From NCBI GenBank assembly GCA_022712895.1, contig JAFLJS010000023.1, positions 1-64,000 on the forward strand: 64,000 bases of DNA. Reading direction: 5' to 3'. The DNA is from Desulfocapsa sp. GTDB taxonomy: Bacteria; Desulfobacterota; Desulfobulbia; Desulfobulbales; Desulfocapsaceae. Shown one piece after another: positions 36,401 to 44,515 of the stretch; position 1 is the stretch's first letter; the number at the start of each line of letters is the position of its first letter. The notes below the pieces were generated by a model that had not been told where the DNA came from, made no database searches, and was given only the letters and a program-made list of their open reading frames with translations. A program made the position numbers and the translations under genes.

Positions 36401-36864
36401 TCAATCAGTTGAGAAGCGGTGTGGATACTAGCTTTGTTGATAAAACATTCCTTCAGTTGCTTTCTACTGTATCACAATTCATAGAACAGAATAGAGAAGA
36501 TTTCCATGCTCTTGAATTGATGCAGGAGATTGTTTCAGGACTGGAAATGAGTGATTCCAGTGAAAGGTCTGTGGATGAGATACAGGAGAAACTGTTTAGC
36601 TGTACAAGTCAAATTCTGTTGCTCCAAGCTAAAGAAATTACAGCACAAGCCACCCATAGTTTAGAAGCAACAACTCGTGAAGAGCACGTCGAACCTGTTG
36701 GTGGTGCCGATGTTACGGATGTGGATAGTGAAACCAGTAATTATAAGGCAATGGGTGAAGACGAACAGTTGGCTTCTTTTGTGCAGAAGGAGTTAACAGA
36801 TATCAGAAAACTGTTTATTGAAGAGATCGGTAGCTTACGCAAAGAGTTAGCCGAGAAGCTGTAA
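33403..36864 (+). CDS. Large acidic repeat protein of the MglA-like operon
   Basis: 1153 residues, GTG start 11 bases after the GTPase. Two related ~105-residue helical modules at ~43-150 and ~185-292 share IDWEIND, QQL, LEKI.TN and KKQLLL..V.KF.. patterns. A very acidic central region (~300-970) is packed with Asp/Glu and includes ten tandem 12-residue units, plus longer units sharing VETEADDDS and LAPAL. A C-terminal helical domain (~972-1153) resembles the N-terminal modules distantly (LSILVTAIG, FLQLLSTVSQFI). No signal peptide or transmembrane segment. I do not recognise a family; cytoplasmic scaffold or effector for the GTPase is inference from gene order. Codon usage resembles the neighbours. 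Confidence 0.8.
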   Translation: MTQQSGSQFVDDLTVGIDEGESFATDSIDLLGVGGDESSPIARLKTIILSIDWEINDDILQQLDDELHDLGEIWTKDKIKQVYVQGLSKIGRYIYKEKAGAHPNSIKLLITFYHNLEKIVTNDDTMGEDEKKQLLLADVKKFDQLKSQIGKPSPQTSSSIPVAKAQRDVSVDSDFNKESQDSSELKTLKALVLGIDWEINDREMQQLGSEVKRLEGNFGQNKPKLILLQGIGALSSYINKKRSQSNSRAFSLLRSFYDSLEKISTNELSAPDQKQLLLSEVAKFNEFKANITRDAASPAAVVSDVGSSINHGDSPAALSDEDDSQEPNRLEDDVVVADDVESRLASVFGDEDEESGESSFKESDKDKALAGVNVETEADDDSDEEALPYEAGTVAPALAEVDEDSSFSVEKLADDLSVAAPSIKPEAIVGDDVEADEEFSLEDVGDTEEGVETEEKLQGVEVETEADDDSEEELLPMKEGELAPALSGADDGSGFNADNVAAEFDKSDSEAIEDRLGAFFDDEVATSSEGWVTETSEQLLETDDSDSAEADSIVAALSEIDDDSSVAPFSDNDENSTVAALNGADEGSVVAALSDVGEDNIVAALSDAEEESVVATLSDAAEDNVVAALSDVGEDNIVAALSDTEEENVVAALSDADEDSVVPELENVAEAASLFDDEEIDEEESIFVESEPVPALFDSDEETILIDESEDELRVTESAEAEVEDGLSFLDDDIADDTEKEPEEILYEDTEAEDVEESPDILDDEEAEFITEEDETAEEAIVYSFVEDAEAQEEETDLLVESAAEDAPQTVEEAALAFFDDDDTDDETVEEVITPIDIIATRDEEIAFEVDSDDIAEDDEIEFTVPGDDATALAEVAIETSTHHEEAEFSIPGETVVPIAAVATGALITATIEEVKTVEDEDVVFEAVADDTELDLLPDEEYDDSLMDEDVEAVEDDDAVEFTEVEEESDTGRYESLSILVTAIGRNVGEDGIQDILTEINQLRSGVDTSFVDKTFLQLLSTVSQFIEQNREDFHALELMQEIVSGLEMSDSSERSVDEIQEKLFSCTSQILLLQAKEITAQATHSLEATTREEHVEPVGGADVTDVDSETSNYKAMGEDEQLASFVQKELTDIRKLFIEEIGSLRKELAEKL
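35056..35415 (+). repeat. Ten tandem 36-bp units in the acidic gene
   Basis: Ten consecutive 12-codon units, consensus (S/N)-(V/I)-V-A-A-L-S-D-x-x-E-(D/E). Some units are nearly identical at DNA level (the VGEDNIVAAL pair at about 35188 and 35296), suggesting recent unit duplication. Repeat number could vary between strains. Confidence 0.9.
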
Positions 36865-36906
36865 ATAACAAGTATCCCAAGCGAAACTTTCTCTGCTATA
36901 GAAAGT

Positions 36907-36946
36907 AAAAGGCCTGCTAAATGTAAAATTTAGTAGGCCTTTTTTT
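36907..36946 (+). terminator. Rho-independent terminator of the roadblock-GTPase-acidic protein operon
   Basis: AAAAGGCCTGCTAAA pairs with TTTAGTAGGCCTTTT with one G-T pair and a 7-base loop, followed by a T-run. The rest of the gap to 37325 shows no gene. Confidence 0.93.
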
Positions 36947-37325
36947 GTTCCTATTGGTGTTGGAAATGAGTCGGTTGCAATGCTGATGTCGTTTTGTAAT
37001 TATCCCATTTTAAAAGGCTGTTAAGAGTAGAACTTTTGTTTCCTTATTTTATCAACTTAGCTTTACTTGCAGGTTCTTTTCATGATAACACCTCCACTCT
37101 CTGTTTATTAAACATTCGCGTTCCAGTTTCATAAACTTGCTTGCGACGCATGATTGCTTTTTCAAAACATGAGTTGTAAAGGAAATTTTGGGACAATGTC
37201 GTTACTAAATCATTGTTCTATACCTTGCAGATTCGTTTTTGTTGTAGGTTGACGGGCAGGGCTAAACTGAACAGATATTGTTCGATAATATAGAATCTTA
37301 TTAGAATAAGAAAAATTCCTTATTG

Positions 37326-37370
37326 TTGACAAATTGGCGTTATGCACTAAGGTAGAACGGACGTTCCGAA
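37326..37370 (+). promoter_or_regulatory. Candidate iclR promoter with overlapping palindromic operator
   Basis: TTGACA (37326-37331), 16-base spacer, TAAGGT (37348-37353), then palindrome GAACGGACGTTC (37355-37366) continuing CGAA. The same CGTTCCGAA half-site occurs at the ptb promoter, which suggests one regulator, probably the adjacent IclR protein (autoregulation). Confidence 0.5.
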
Positions 37371-37540
37371 AACAATAGTATTTCTACGCTTGGTGGTAAA
37401 TCAAAAGACAAGAAAAAAAACCTTGCTGATTACCTTAAAGAGTAATCATTGTCGATTGACAAGTCATTTGTATGATACGTGTAACCTCTTTTGTGCTTGT
37501 CGTGGAAATCACCTGAAATCATTATGTAAGGGCGAAAAAC

Positions 37541-38293
37541 ATGTCAGATATTATTAAGTCTGTAGATCGTGCTCTAGATATATTGCTTTACATTAGTCAC
37601 ATTGGTCGGCCAGTTGGTGCATCTCATTTGAGTAGAGTGATGGGGATGCATAAAAGTACTGTATTTAGAACCTTAATCACGTTGGAAAATAAGCAATTTT
37701 TAGTACAGGACCAAAACACAGGTAAATATAGTCTAGGAGTGAGTGTCTTTTCTATGTCAAGAAAAATCAAGCTTTACGACATATTCGGTCCTTATATCAA
37801 AGCATTAGGGAGATCGTTTAAGGAGACGATCAATGTTTCTGTTCTAGAAGAACCATATGATGGCATATATCGTAGTACGATTGTTGCCAAAGAAGAGAAT
37901 AACGATCATGCCCTCTCGGTAAACCCTGAAATTGGTTCGAGTATGAATTGTTATTGTTCTGGGGTAGGGAAGTGTTTGCTTGCATTTTCGAAAAACATGA
38001 TGCCAGAATTATTTAATAATTATAACTACGAAAAACATACAGACAACACTATTGTTACTTCTGAAGACTTAGTGTCAGAGCTAGATCGTATACGCAAAAG
38101 AGGCTATGCCCTAGACAATGAAGAACAGGAGCTAGGCCTAACCTGTGTAGCTGTTCCCATTTTTGATTCTGATGGTTGGGCGATGGCAGCGATCAGTTTT
38201 TCTGGTCCTACTGCACGTATCTGCAAACAAGATATCAACGTGTTAGTGGAAAACCTGAAACAAGTTTCAACAGAAATATCGAAAACGCTCTAG
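37541..38293 (+). CDS. IclR-family transcriptional regulator
   Basis: 250 residues. N-terminal winged helix (KSVDRALDILLYIS, ASHLSRVMGMHKSTVFRTL, 5-75) and C-terminal effector domain (SSMNCYCSGVGKCLLAF, RKRGYALDNEEQELGLTCVAVPIFD, 80-250). It stands in front of the acyl-kinase, transacylase and oxidoreductase genes and probably controls them in response to a small organic acid. Palindromic sites are seen before it and before ptb. Confidence 0.93.
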   Translation: MSDIIKSVDRALDILLYISHIGRPVGASHLSRVMGMHKSTVFRTLITLENKQFLVQDQNTGKYSLGVSVFSMSRKIKLYDIFGPYIKALGRSFKETINVSVLEEPYDGIYRSTIVAKEENNDHALSVNPEIGSSMNCYCSGVGKCLLAFSKNMMPELFNNYNYEKHTDNTIVTSEDLVSELDRIRKRGYALDNEEQELGLTCVAVPIFDSDGWAMAAISFSGPTARICKQDINVLVENLKQVSTEISKTL

Positions 38294-38360
38294 TTCTATT
38301 ACCGCACTACTGCCTTCGATTTAGCGTTATATAGTTAAAAGTGCTTAAGGAGATTGTTTA

Positions 38361-39419
38361 ATGAAGATCTTAGCCATTAATCCTGGCGGAACCTCTACAA
38401 AAATTGCTGTGTTTGAAAATGAGAAGGAACTCATTAATGTCAATGTTATGCATTCTGAGGAAGAGATTAACTCGTTCTCATCAGTTACTGCACAAAAGGA
38501 TTTGCGCAATAAAGCTATTTTATTAACTTTAGAGGAGCATGGACAGTCGCTTAATTCTCTCGATGCTGTAGTGGGACGTGGTGGGCTATTAAAACCACTA
38601 CCAGGTGGGACTTACACAGTTAATAGTGAAATGATAAATGATTTACATAATGCAATAAATGGTGAACATCCATCAAACCTGGGACCAATCTTAGCTGATG
38701 AGATAGCAAGTTCTCTTGGTATTTCAGCTTTTATTGTAGACCCGGTTTCGGTAGATGAGTTTGATGAACAGGCTCGTCTCTCAGGGTTACGTGAAATTGA
38801 TCGTGCGAGTTGGCTTCATGCATTAAATCACAAAGCTGTCTGTAGACAAGTTGCTAAGGAACTCGGTGGGAAATACGAGGATTATGGCTTTATTGTTGCT
38901 CACCTTGGTTCAGGTATATCTATTGCGGCACATCGTCAAGGCCGAATGGTCGATGGAAGTGGTGGTCGTTCTAATGGCCCGTTCTCTCCTGAACGTTGCG
39001 GCTCCATACCTGCCTATGCATTGGTTAATTTGTGTTTCAGTGGAAAGTACAATTACGAACAAATCGTGCAAAAAATCAGTACTAAGGCTGGATTTTTTGA
39101 TTATTTGGGCACTAAAAATCTGGAAGAGGTTGAAGCACGCTATGTTGCAGGTGACAAGGATGCTACTGTTGTATTAGATGCATTCGTTTATCAAGTAGCC
39201 AAGGAGATTGCTAGTTATTCCGTGTCCTTAAGTGGTAAGGTTGATAGTATTATTTTAACTGGCGGTATCGCTCATTCAAAATTTATTATGAAAGCTATTA
39301 CTAATCGTATTCATTGGATGGCTGAAGTGAAAATTTTACCTGGTGAAATGGAAATGCAAGCTTTGGCTACAGGTGCTCTTCGTGTTCTGGAGGGTATAGA
39401 AAAACCTTTATTATACTAA
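38361..39419 (+). CDS. buk: Butyrate kinase (short/branched-chain acyl kinase)
   Basis: 352 residues, family length. ILAINPGGTSTKIAVFE phosphate-binding start, GRGGLLKPLPGGTY, HLGSGISIAAH, GGRSNGPFSPERCGSIP and ILTGGIAHS are the acetokinase-superfamily motifs in their butyrate-kinase form. Acyl-phosphate plus ADP gives acid plus ATP. AAGGAG precedes the ATG. Substrate could be butyrate, isobutyrate or isovalerate. Confidence 0.94.
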   Translation: MKILAINPGGTSTKIAVFENEKELINVNVMHSEEEINSFSSVTAQKDLRNKAILLTLEEHGQSLNSLDAVVGRGGLLKPLPGGTYTVNSEMINDLHNAINGEHPSNLGPILADEIASSLGISAFIVDPVSVDEFDEQARLSGLREIDRASWLHALNHKAVCRQVAKELGGKYEDYGFIVAHLGSGISIAAHRQGRMVDGSGGRSNGPFSPERCGSIPAYALVNLCFSGKYNYEQIVQKISTKAGFFDYLGTKNLEEVEARYVAGDKDATVVLDAFVYQVAKEIASYSVSLSGKVDSIILTGGIAHSKFIMKAITNRIHWMAEVKILPGEMEMQALATGALRVLEGIEKPLLY

Positions 39420-39436
39420 GACGCCTTTTATTATTT

Positions 39437-39590
39437 GATGGCGTCGTAAAAACTCTCCATCTCCTTCGTCGCTGCATATTTTCTATTATTACGACGTACC
39501 TTAGTACGCCGTAATAATAGAAAATATTTACTCCTCGGATATGAAGCTTTTTACTTAACCATCTAAGTTCTGGGTTTTTACGAGTTGATC
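39437..39590 (-). repeat. 154-bp dispersed palindromic repeat, copy B
   Basis: Reverse-complement partner of 31995-32148. Sits 17 bases after buk and could also act as a 3' structure for that transcript. Partial relatives at 22625 and 29795. Confidence 0.88.
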
Positions 39591-39729
39591 TTGTTTGAAT
39601 AATTAGTAAGGTACTTTTGTACCGTTGTTGAAGTTGTTTATTGATGCATGAGTAGACTGACTTGTTTACAGTTAAAAGGCATGTTGTCTCAATTTCAGCT
39701 CATTGTAGTCTGTTGATATGTTTAAGTTT

Positions 39730-39777
39730 AATATCAGTCGACAAGAAACATAATCATGTTTCTTGTCGACTGATATT
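39730..39777. terminator. Perfect 22-bp-stem hairpin
   Basis: Arms 39730-39751 and 39756-39777 are exact reverse complements with a 4-base loop AATC. A pyrimidine/T-rich tract (CTCTTCTTTTTTT) follows on the plus strand, so it may be a terminator for the buk transcript. Confidence 0.75.
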
Positions 39778-39908
39778 CTCTTCTTTTTTTCTCCACGCCT
39801 AACACACTCTAAGATCATCTCTTGGCTCTCGATAATTATACGCGCAATATTAGTCATATAAGATAAAAACTCATCAAATCAGTCGCTTGTGGGTTTGAAA
39901 AAAAAATG

Positions 39909-39969
39909 TTGACAGCACAGGGATACTGGTATATCAATAGCAGAAGATCAAAACGGAACGAGCGTTCCG
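39909..39969 (+). promoter_or_regulatory. Candidate ptb promoter with IclR-type operator
   Basis: TTGACA (39909-39914), 17-base spacer, TATCAA (39932-39937), then perfect palindrome CGGAACG-AG-CGTTCCG (39954-39969). It shares CGTTCCGAA with the site before iclR. The position just past the start point suggests repression. Confidence 0.55.
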
Positions 39970-40021
39970 AAGATAAAATGAGACACATGTTCTACAATAC
40001 GTATTTAGGGGAGGGGTTCCT

Positions 40022-40918
40022 ATGTTACTAAGCTTTAAAGAGATGATTCGAGAAGTTCAAACAAAAAAATGTTTTCGGCTTAGTGTTGCTGCTGCTGACG
40101 ATATAGAGCTTTTGAAAGCTGTGAAAATGGCTGTAGATATGGGGATAGTTTTCCCTATATTGGTTGGCCAAAAGGAGACTGTGCAGAAAGCAGCTGAAGC
40201 GGCTGGTCTTCAAGAATATGAGATAATACATAGTGTTAGTCCTGAGGAAAGTGCAGCACTGGCTGTGGAAATGGTGAAAGAAGGCAAAGCTGATGTACTC
40301 ATGAAGGGCGCTATTAATACTTCTCATTATATGCGCGCCATTCTTGATCGAGAAAATGGTATTCGAGGTGATGGGCTTTTAAGTGCATTTGCAGCCTATG
40401 AAATCAAGGAATATCATAAACTCATTTTTTGTAGTGACAGTGGCATTAATGTGGCCCCTGACGTGGAGCAAAAGAAAGATATTTTACGTAATTCTCTTCA
40501 AGCCCTACACACTCTTGGTTTTGCTACGCCCAAAGTGGCAGTTCTAACATCTAATGAAATAGTTCATCCTAAAGTGCAAGCAACTGTTGACGCAGATATC
40601 TTAAGCAAACTTGCCTCAAAAGGGGCTTTTGGCAGTTGTATTGTCGAAGGACCCATTTCCTTTGACGTTGCTTTCGATCCCGAGGCTGCAAAGCATAAGG
40701 GCGTTGATAGCGCAATCACTGGTGATGTTGACCTCATCCTTTCTCCTAATATTGAAACCGGTAATGTTCTGGGTAAATCATGGCTCACTCTCGGTAAAGC
40801 TAAATGGGCAGGACTTGTGCTTGGAACACAACATCCAGTAATCCTCGGCTCTCGTTCAGACAGTGCAGAGGTAAAGATAAATTCAATAGCGTTAGCTTGT
40901 CTAATGGCGAGTTCATAG
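40022..40918 (+). CDS. ptb: Phosphate butyryltransferase (phosphate acyltransferase)
   Basis: 298 residues. Pta/Ptb fold: AAADDIELLKAVKMAVDMGIVFPILVG, ADVLMKGAINTSHYMRAIL, VAVLTSNEIVHPKV, ILSPNIETGNVLGKSW and the C-terminal GTQHPVILGSRSD. Acyl-CoA plus phosphate gives acyl-phosphate for Buk. GGGGAGGGG precedes the ATG. It is in a separate transcript from buk (600-base gap with hairpin and promoter), unlike the usual adjacent ptb-buk. Confidence 0.92.
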   Translation: MLLSFKEMIREVQTKKCFRLSVAAADDIELLKAVKMAVDMGIVFPILVGQKETVQKAAEAAGLQEYEIIHSVSPEESAALAVEMVKEGKADVLMKGAINTSHYMRAILDRENGIRGDGLLSAFAAYEIKEYHKLIFCSDSGINVAPDVEQKKDILRNSLQALHTLGFATPKVAVLTSNEIVHPKVQATVDADILSKLASKGAFGSCIVEGPISFDVAFDPEAAKHKGVDSAITGDVDLILSPNIETGNVLGKSWLTLGKAKWAGLVLGTQHPVILGSRSDSAEVKINSIALACLMASS

Positions 40919-41002
40919 AAATTGAAGTGGATCCCATTTTCGGATGAATGTGATCTAATTGTAGTTAATTGGTTATAAAACCAAAGAATAAAGGAGAGGT
41001 TG

Positions 41003-42289
41003 ATGTCGATAAATATTAATTTTGGACCCCGTGTTTACCTAACGTTGTTTTTCGCTGGTATGGCTTACGCGATTACTTACGCAGTCCCGTTTGTGCAATA
41101 TGTATTTTATGATGCTGTTCGTAATGCCCTGGGAGCAACCAATGCTCAGTTAGGTTATTTGATTGCTATATTCGGTGTTGGCAATATCTTGGGCGCTCCC
41201 ATTGGTGGTATCTTATCTGACAAATATAACCATAAAACTATTTACATTTGCGGATTGCTTGGCACATCGATCTTATCAATCCTACTTGCTTTTAATCTGA
41301 ATTATCAGTTTGCGATGTTAACATTTTTTGGTTTCGCTATTTTTGGATTGTTAATGCTTTTTCCTGCACATATTAAGATTGTTCGTTTGCTCGTGAGTGA
41401 GAAGGATCAGGGTAAAGTTTTTGGATGGGCAGAGTCTTTTGCTGGAATGGGTTCAGTTATTATTAATGCTGGTGCAATGTGGATTTTTGCTCGGTATGTC
41501 AACGAAGTTTATGGTCTGAAATATGTTCTCGTCTTTTTTGGCATGTGTGGAATTCTTTGTTCTGCTTTTCTTTATTTTTTAATTGATAGTCCAGCTAAGG
41601 CCCTTTCTCGTCGTAATGAGAGTGAACAGGATGCTGTGGTAAAAAAAGCGCCAATCACCGCCAAAGATTTCTTTATTGTTTTAAGTTGTCCTGGTACCTG
41701 GTTTGCGGGTATTGCCGTGTTTTCCACCTATACTTTGTACTGTTCGCTATCTTATTTTACGCCATATTTCACCAGTGTACTTGGTGTTTCAGTCGTTTTT
41801 TCAGGATGGCTCGCAATTCTTCGTACCTATGGCATTCGGTTTTTCTTTAGTCCTGTCGGTGGATACCTGGGAGATAAGTTTAATTCTGTAACGAAGGTTC
41901 TTTTCGTAAGCTGGGCTTGTGCGATTATAATTTTAGTGACAATTCTCTTTTTGCCAGAAGGCACTCCACTAGCTATAGCGATCAGTCTTATGATACTCAT
42001 GAGTGTTGTTACATTTACAGCGCGTGGTGCAATGTTTGCTGTTCCATCTGAAGTTAAAATACCTATTAAATACGCCGCAATTACAGCAGGTATTGTTTGT
42101 GCCATTGGTTACAGTCCTGATCTTTTTATCTTTATTCTCTTTGGAAACTGGATTGATACCTATGGAAACGATGCCTATGCCATGATTTTTATCTACAATA
42201 TTGTTGTGTGTGGCATCGGAATCGTGAGTGCACTTCTCACCTTTCGTTACAAGAAGGTGCTTGCTCAAAAGGTTGGTGTTCCTCAATAG
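41003..42289 (+). CDS. Major facilitator superfamily transporter
   Basis: 428 residues from the ATG at 41003 (AAGGAGAGG upstream). About 12 hydrophobic segments; the loop 2-3 signature reads GGILSDKYNHKTIY, with its counterpart GGYLGDKFNSVTK in the second half. In the operon with korDABC; likely imports the organic acid substrate or exports the acid product. Specificity cannot be read from sequence. Confidence 0.88.
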   Translation: MSININFGPRVYLTLFFAGMAYAITYAVPFVQYVFYDAVRNALGATNAQLGYLIAIFGVGNILGAPIGGILSDKYNHKTIYICGLLGTSILSILLAFNLNYQFAMLTFFGFAIFGLLMLFPAHIKIVRLLVSEKDQGKVFGWAESFAGMGSVIINAGAMWIFARYVNEVYGLKYVLVFFGMCGILCSAFLYFLIDSPAKALSRRNESEQDAVVKKAPITAKDFFIVLSCPGTWFAGIAVFSTYTLYCSLSYFTPYFTSVLGVSVVFSGWLAILRTYGIRFFFSPVGGYLGDKFNSVTKVLFVSWACAIIILVTILFLPEGTPLAIAISLMILMSVVTFTARGAMFAVPSEVKIPIKYAAITAGIVCAIGYSPDLFIFILFGNWIDTYGNDAYAMIFIYNIVVCGIGIVSALLTFRYKKVLAQKVGVPQ

Positions 42290-42478
42290 TTTCAACCAAT
42301 CGCTGTCGTATCGTCCAGTTAGATGTCGATGCAACTTATTTAGCTATAAACCCGGTGGGACTGAAAGAGAATATGCGTATGTTTCGCAATTATATGTCGT
42401 TCCCTTTTCATGTCAACTTTCAAGTTGTTTGTGTGCCCACCGGACTAATGTAAGATTTTATTTTAGAGGTAATTTGTT

Positions 42479-42712
42479 ATGGAAATAATGAACGTCAAAT
42501 TGGAGCGTTGTAAGCAGTGTTATCTTTGCGCACAACATTGCCCCAATGAGGCAATCACCTTTTCAGAAGTATTAAATACAGCAGGGTATAACTATGCCTG
42601 TGTAAATGATGAAATATGTATAAGGTGTGGAATTTGTTATATTATGTGTCCTGATGGAGTGTATAGTATTGTTAAAAATCCCTCAGAAAATGGAGGCCTG
42701 CAAAATGGGTGA
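42479..42712 (+). CDS. korD: 2-oxoacid:ferredoxin oxidoreductase, delta (ferredoxin) subunit
   Basis: 77 residues with two 4Fe-4S motifs: CKQCYLCAQHCP and CIRCGICYIMCP. AGAGG precedes the ATG. The 3' end overlaps korA by eight bases. Carries electrons from the TPP centre to ferredoxin. Confidence 0.92.
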   Translation: MEIMNVKLERCKQCYLCAQHCPNEAITFSEVLNTAGYNYACVNDEICIRCGICYIMCPDGVYSIVKNPSENGGLQNG

Positions 42713-43766
42713 TATGATAAAAGGAAACATAGCTATAGCTGAAGCTGCTGTGCGAGCAGGTGTTCAATTATATGCAGGTTATCCGATTACTCCTTCAACG
42801 GAGATCATGGAATATTTGTCTGGCCGATTGCCAGAACTTGGCCGTAGTTTTATTCAAGCCGAGAGTGAAGTCTCTAGTATTAATATGGTGATGGGAGCCT
42901 CTGCCTGCGGGTTCCGTTCATTAACGGCGTCATCAGGTCCAGGTATCAGTTTAAAACAAGAATGTATCTCATGTATTTCTGATGAAGAACTGGCCTGTGT
43001 CGTTATCAATGTCGTCCGGTACGGAAATGGTTTGGGTACCCTTTACTCATCTCAATGTGATTATTTTCGTGAGACACGTGGCGGTGGTAATGGTGATTAT
43101 CGTTGTATTGTTCTTAGCCCTGAAAGCATACAGGAGGCTGTTGACCTTATGGCACCTGCTTTTGATCTGGCTGAGAAATACCGCATTGTGACAATTTTTA
43201 TGACAGAAGGTGCTCTCGGTCAAATGATGGAACCATGTGACATGCCAGACTTCATTGAGCCCAAAAGACATAGCTGGGCTTTAAATGGAACCTATAGCAA
43301 CAAAAAGATAGGTATTTTTGACCGTGATTCAATGAAAGAAGCGGAGGCTCTTAACAAAAAGCATGAGCTTATTAAAGCCAACGAACAGCGCTGGGAATCA
43401 GGTCAGGTTGAAGATGCTGATTATGTATTCGTTGCCTTTGGGCTCCCTGGTCGCTCTGTGAAAGGTGCTGTGAAAGAGTTGCGAGAAGAAGGACATAAAG
43501 TTGGGTTTATTCGTCCTATTACAACTTGGCCATTTCCTGAAAAAGCTTTTGCAGAAGTTAACCCAAATGTGAAAGGATTTATCTCGGTAGAAGCAAATGC
43601 AACCGGGCAGTTGGTTGATGATGTCGCTTTGACTGCTAAGAAGGTGATAAACGAACGCAATGTCCCCGTATGGTGTTTACCATGTGTTTACGGTGTTCCT
43701 ACGCTGAAGTTTACCAAAGAGGGGTTTGGCCGTATCATTAATGGTGAATTGAAGGAGGTCTACTAA
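42705..43766 (+). CDS. korA: 2-oxoacid:ferredoxin oxidoreductase, alpha subunit
   Basis: 353 residues from the ATG at 42705 (GGAGG upstream); an ORF start at 42627 lies inside korD. Pyrimidine-domain motif GYPITPSTEIMEYLS, FIQAESEVSSINMVMGAS, and LTASSGPGISLKQE, then the transketolase C-terminal-like part. KorA/VorB type. Overlaps korD and korB (TAATG junction). Confidence 0.93.
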   Translation: MGDMIKGNIAIAEAAVRAGVQLYAGYPITPSTEIMEYLSGRLPELGRSFIQAESEVSSINMVMGASACGFRSLTASSGPGISLKQECISCISDEELACVVINVVRYGNGLGTLYSSQCDYFRETRGGGNGDYRCIVLSPESIQEAVDLMAPAFDLAEKYRIVTIFMTEGALGQMMEPCDMPDFIEPKRHSWALNGTYSNKKIGIFDRDSMKEAEALNKKHELIKANEQRWESGQVEDADYVFVAFGLPGRSVKGAVKELREEGHKVGFIRPITTWPFPEKAFAEVNPNVKGFISVEANATGQLVDDVALTAKKVINERNVPVWCLPCVYGVPTLKFTKEGFGRIINGELKEVY

Positions 43767-44515
43767 TGGCTAAAGAAAGAATAGTCCCTGTAATGAGTGA
43801 TAACCCAATGTCCTTTTGTCCTGGTTGCGGACATGGCATTGTTATTCGATTGATAACTGAGTGTCTTGAAGAACTTAATCAACTGGACAATATTATTTTT
43901 CCTATTGGTGTTGGTTGTTCAAGTTTGCTTGGAGGTGGTTTAGTCGCTGATCGCATACATTGTCCCCATGGACGAGCGGCATCTGTTGCAACCGGGATGA
44001 AGAGAGTAACTCCTGAGACAACTATTGTTGCCTATCAGGGGGATGGTGATGCCTATAACATTGGTATCTCAGAGACCTTGAACGCAGCTTACCGTAATGA
44101 AAATATAACTGTTGTGACAATTAATAATTCTAACTTTGGAATGACTGGTGGGCAGATGAGTTGGACGTCAATGCCGAAACAAAAAACAACAACTTCACCT
44201 AAAGGGCGAGATTGTGAACTGACAGGGCAACCTTTTCGGTTCCCTGAAATGGTCGCGGATCAGTTTAATATTGCGTATTCTGCCCGCGGGAGTGTCACCT
44301 CTCCTAAGAATGTGAATAAGTTGAAAAGGTATATAAAAAATGGAATTCAAGCTCAACTGAATGGTGAAGGGTATTCGGTGATTGAGGCTCTCTCTCCCTG
44401 TCCAACTAACTGGGGTCTTAATGCATTAAAGGCCATGGAGCGAGTTGAAGAAGAGCTTGTTCCTTTTTACCCATTAGGGGTTTTCAAAGAGAGAGAGGAG
44501 AATAAAAATGCGTGA
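43766..44515 (+). CDS. korB: 2-oxoacid:ferredoxin oxidoreductase, beta (TPP) subunit
   Basis: 249 residues. Cluster Cys in FCPGCGHGI, TPP-Mg motif YQGDGDAYNIGISE ... INNSNFGMTGGQ. Oxidative decarboxylation of a 2-oxo acid to acyl-CoA with ferredoxin reduction. Overlaps korA by one base and korC by eight. Confidence 0.94.
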   Translation: MAKERIVPVMSDNPMSFCPGCGHGIVIRLITECLEELNQLDNIIFPIGVGCSSLLGGGLVADRIHCPHGRAASVATGMKRVTPETTIVAYQGDGDAYNIGISETLNAAYRNENITVVTINNSNFGMTGGQMSWTSMPKQKTTTSPKGRDCELTGQPFRFPEMVADQFNIAYSARGSVTSPKNVNKLKRYIKNGIQAQLNGEGYSVIEALSPCPTNWGLNALKAMERVEEELVPFYPLGVFKEREENKNA

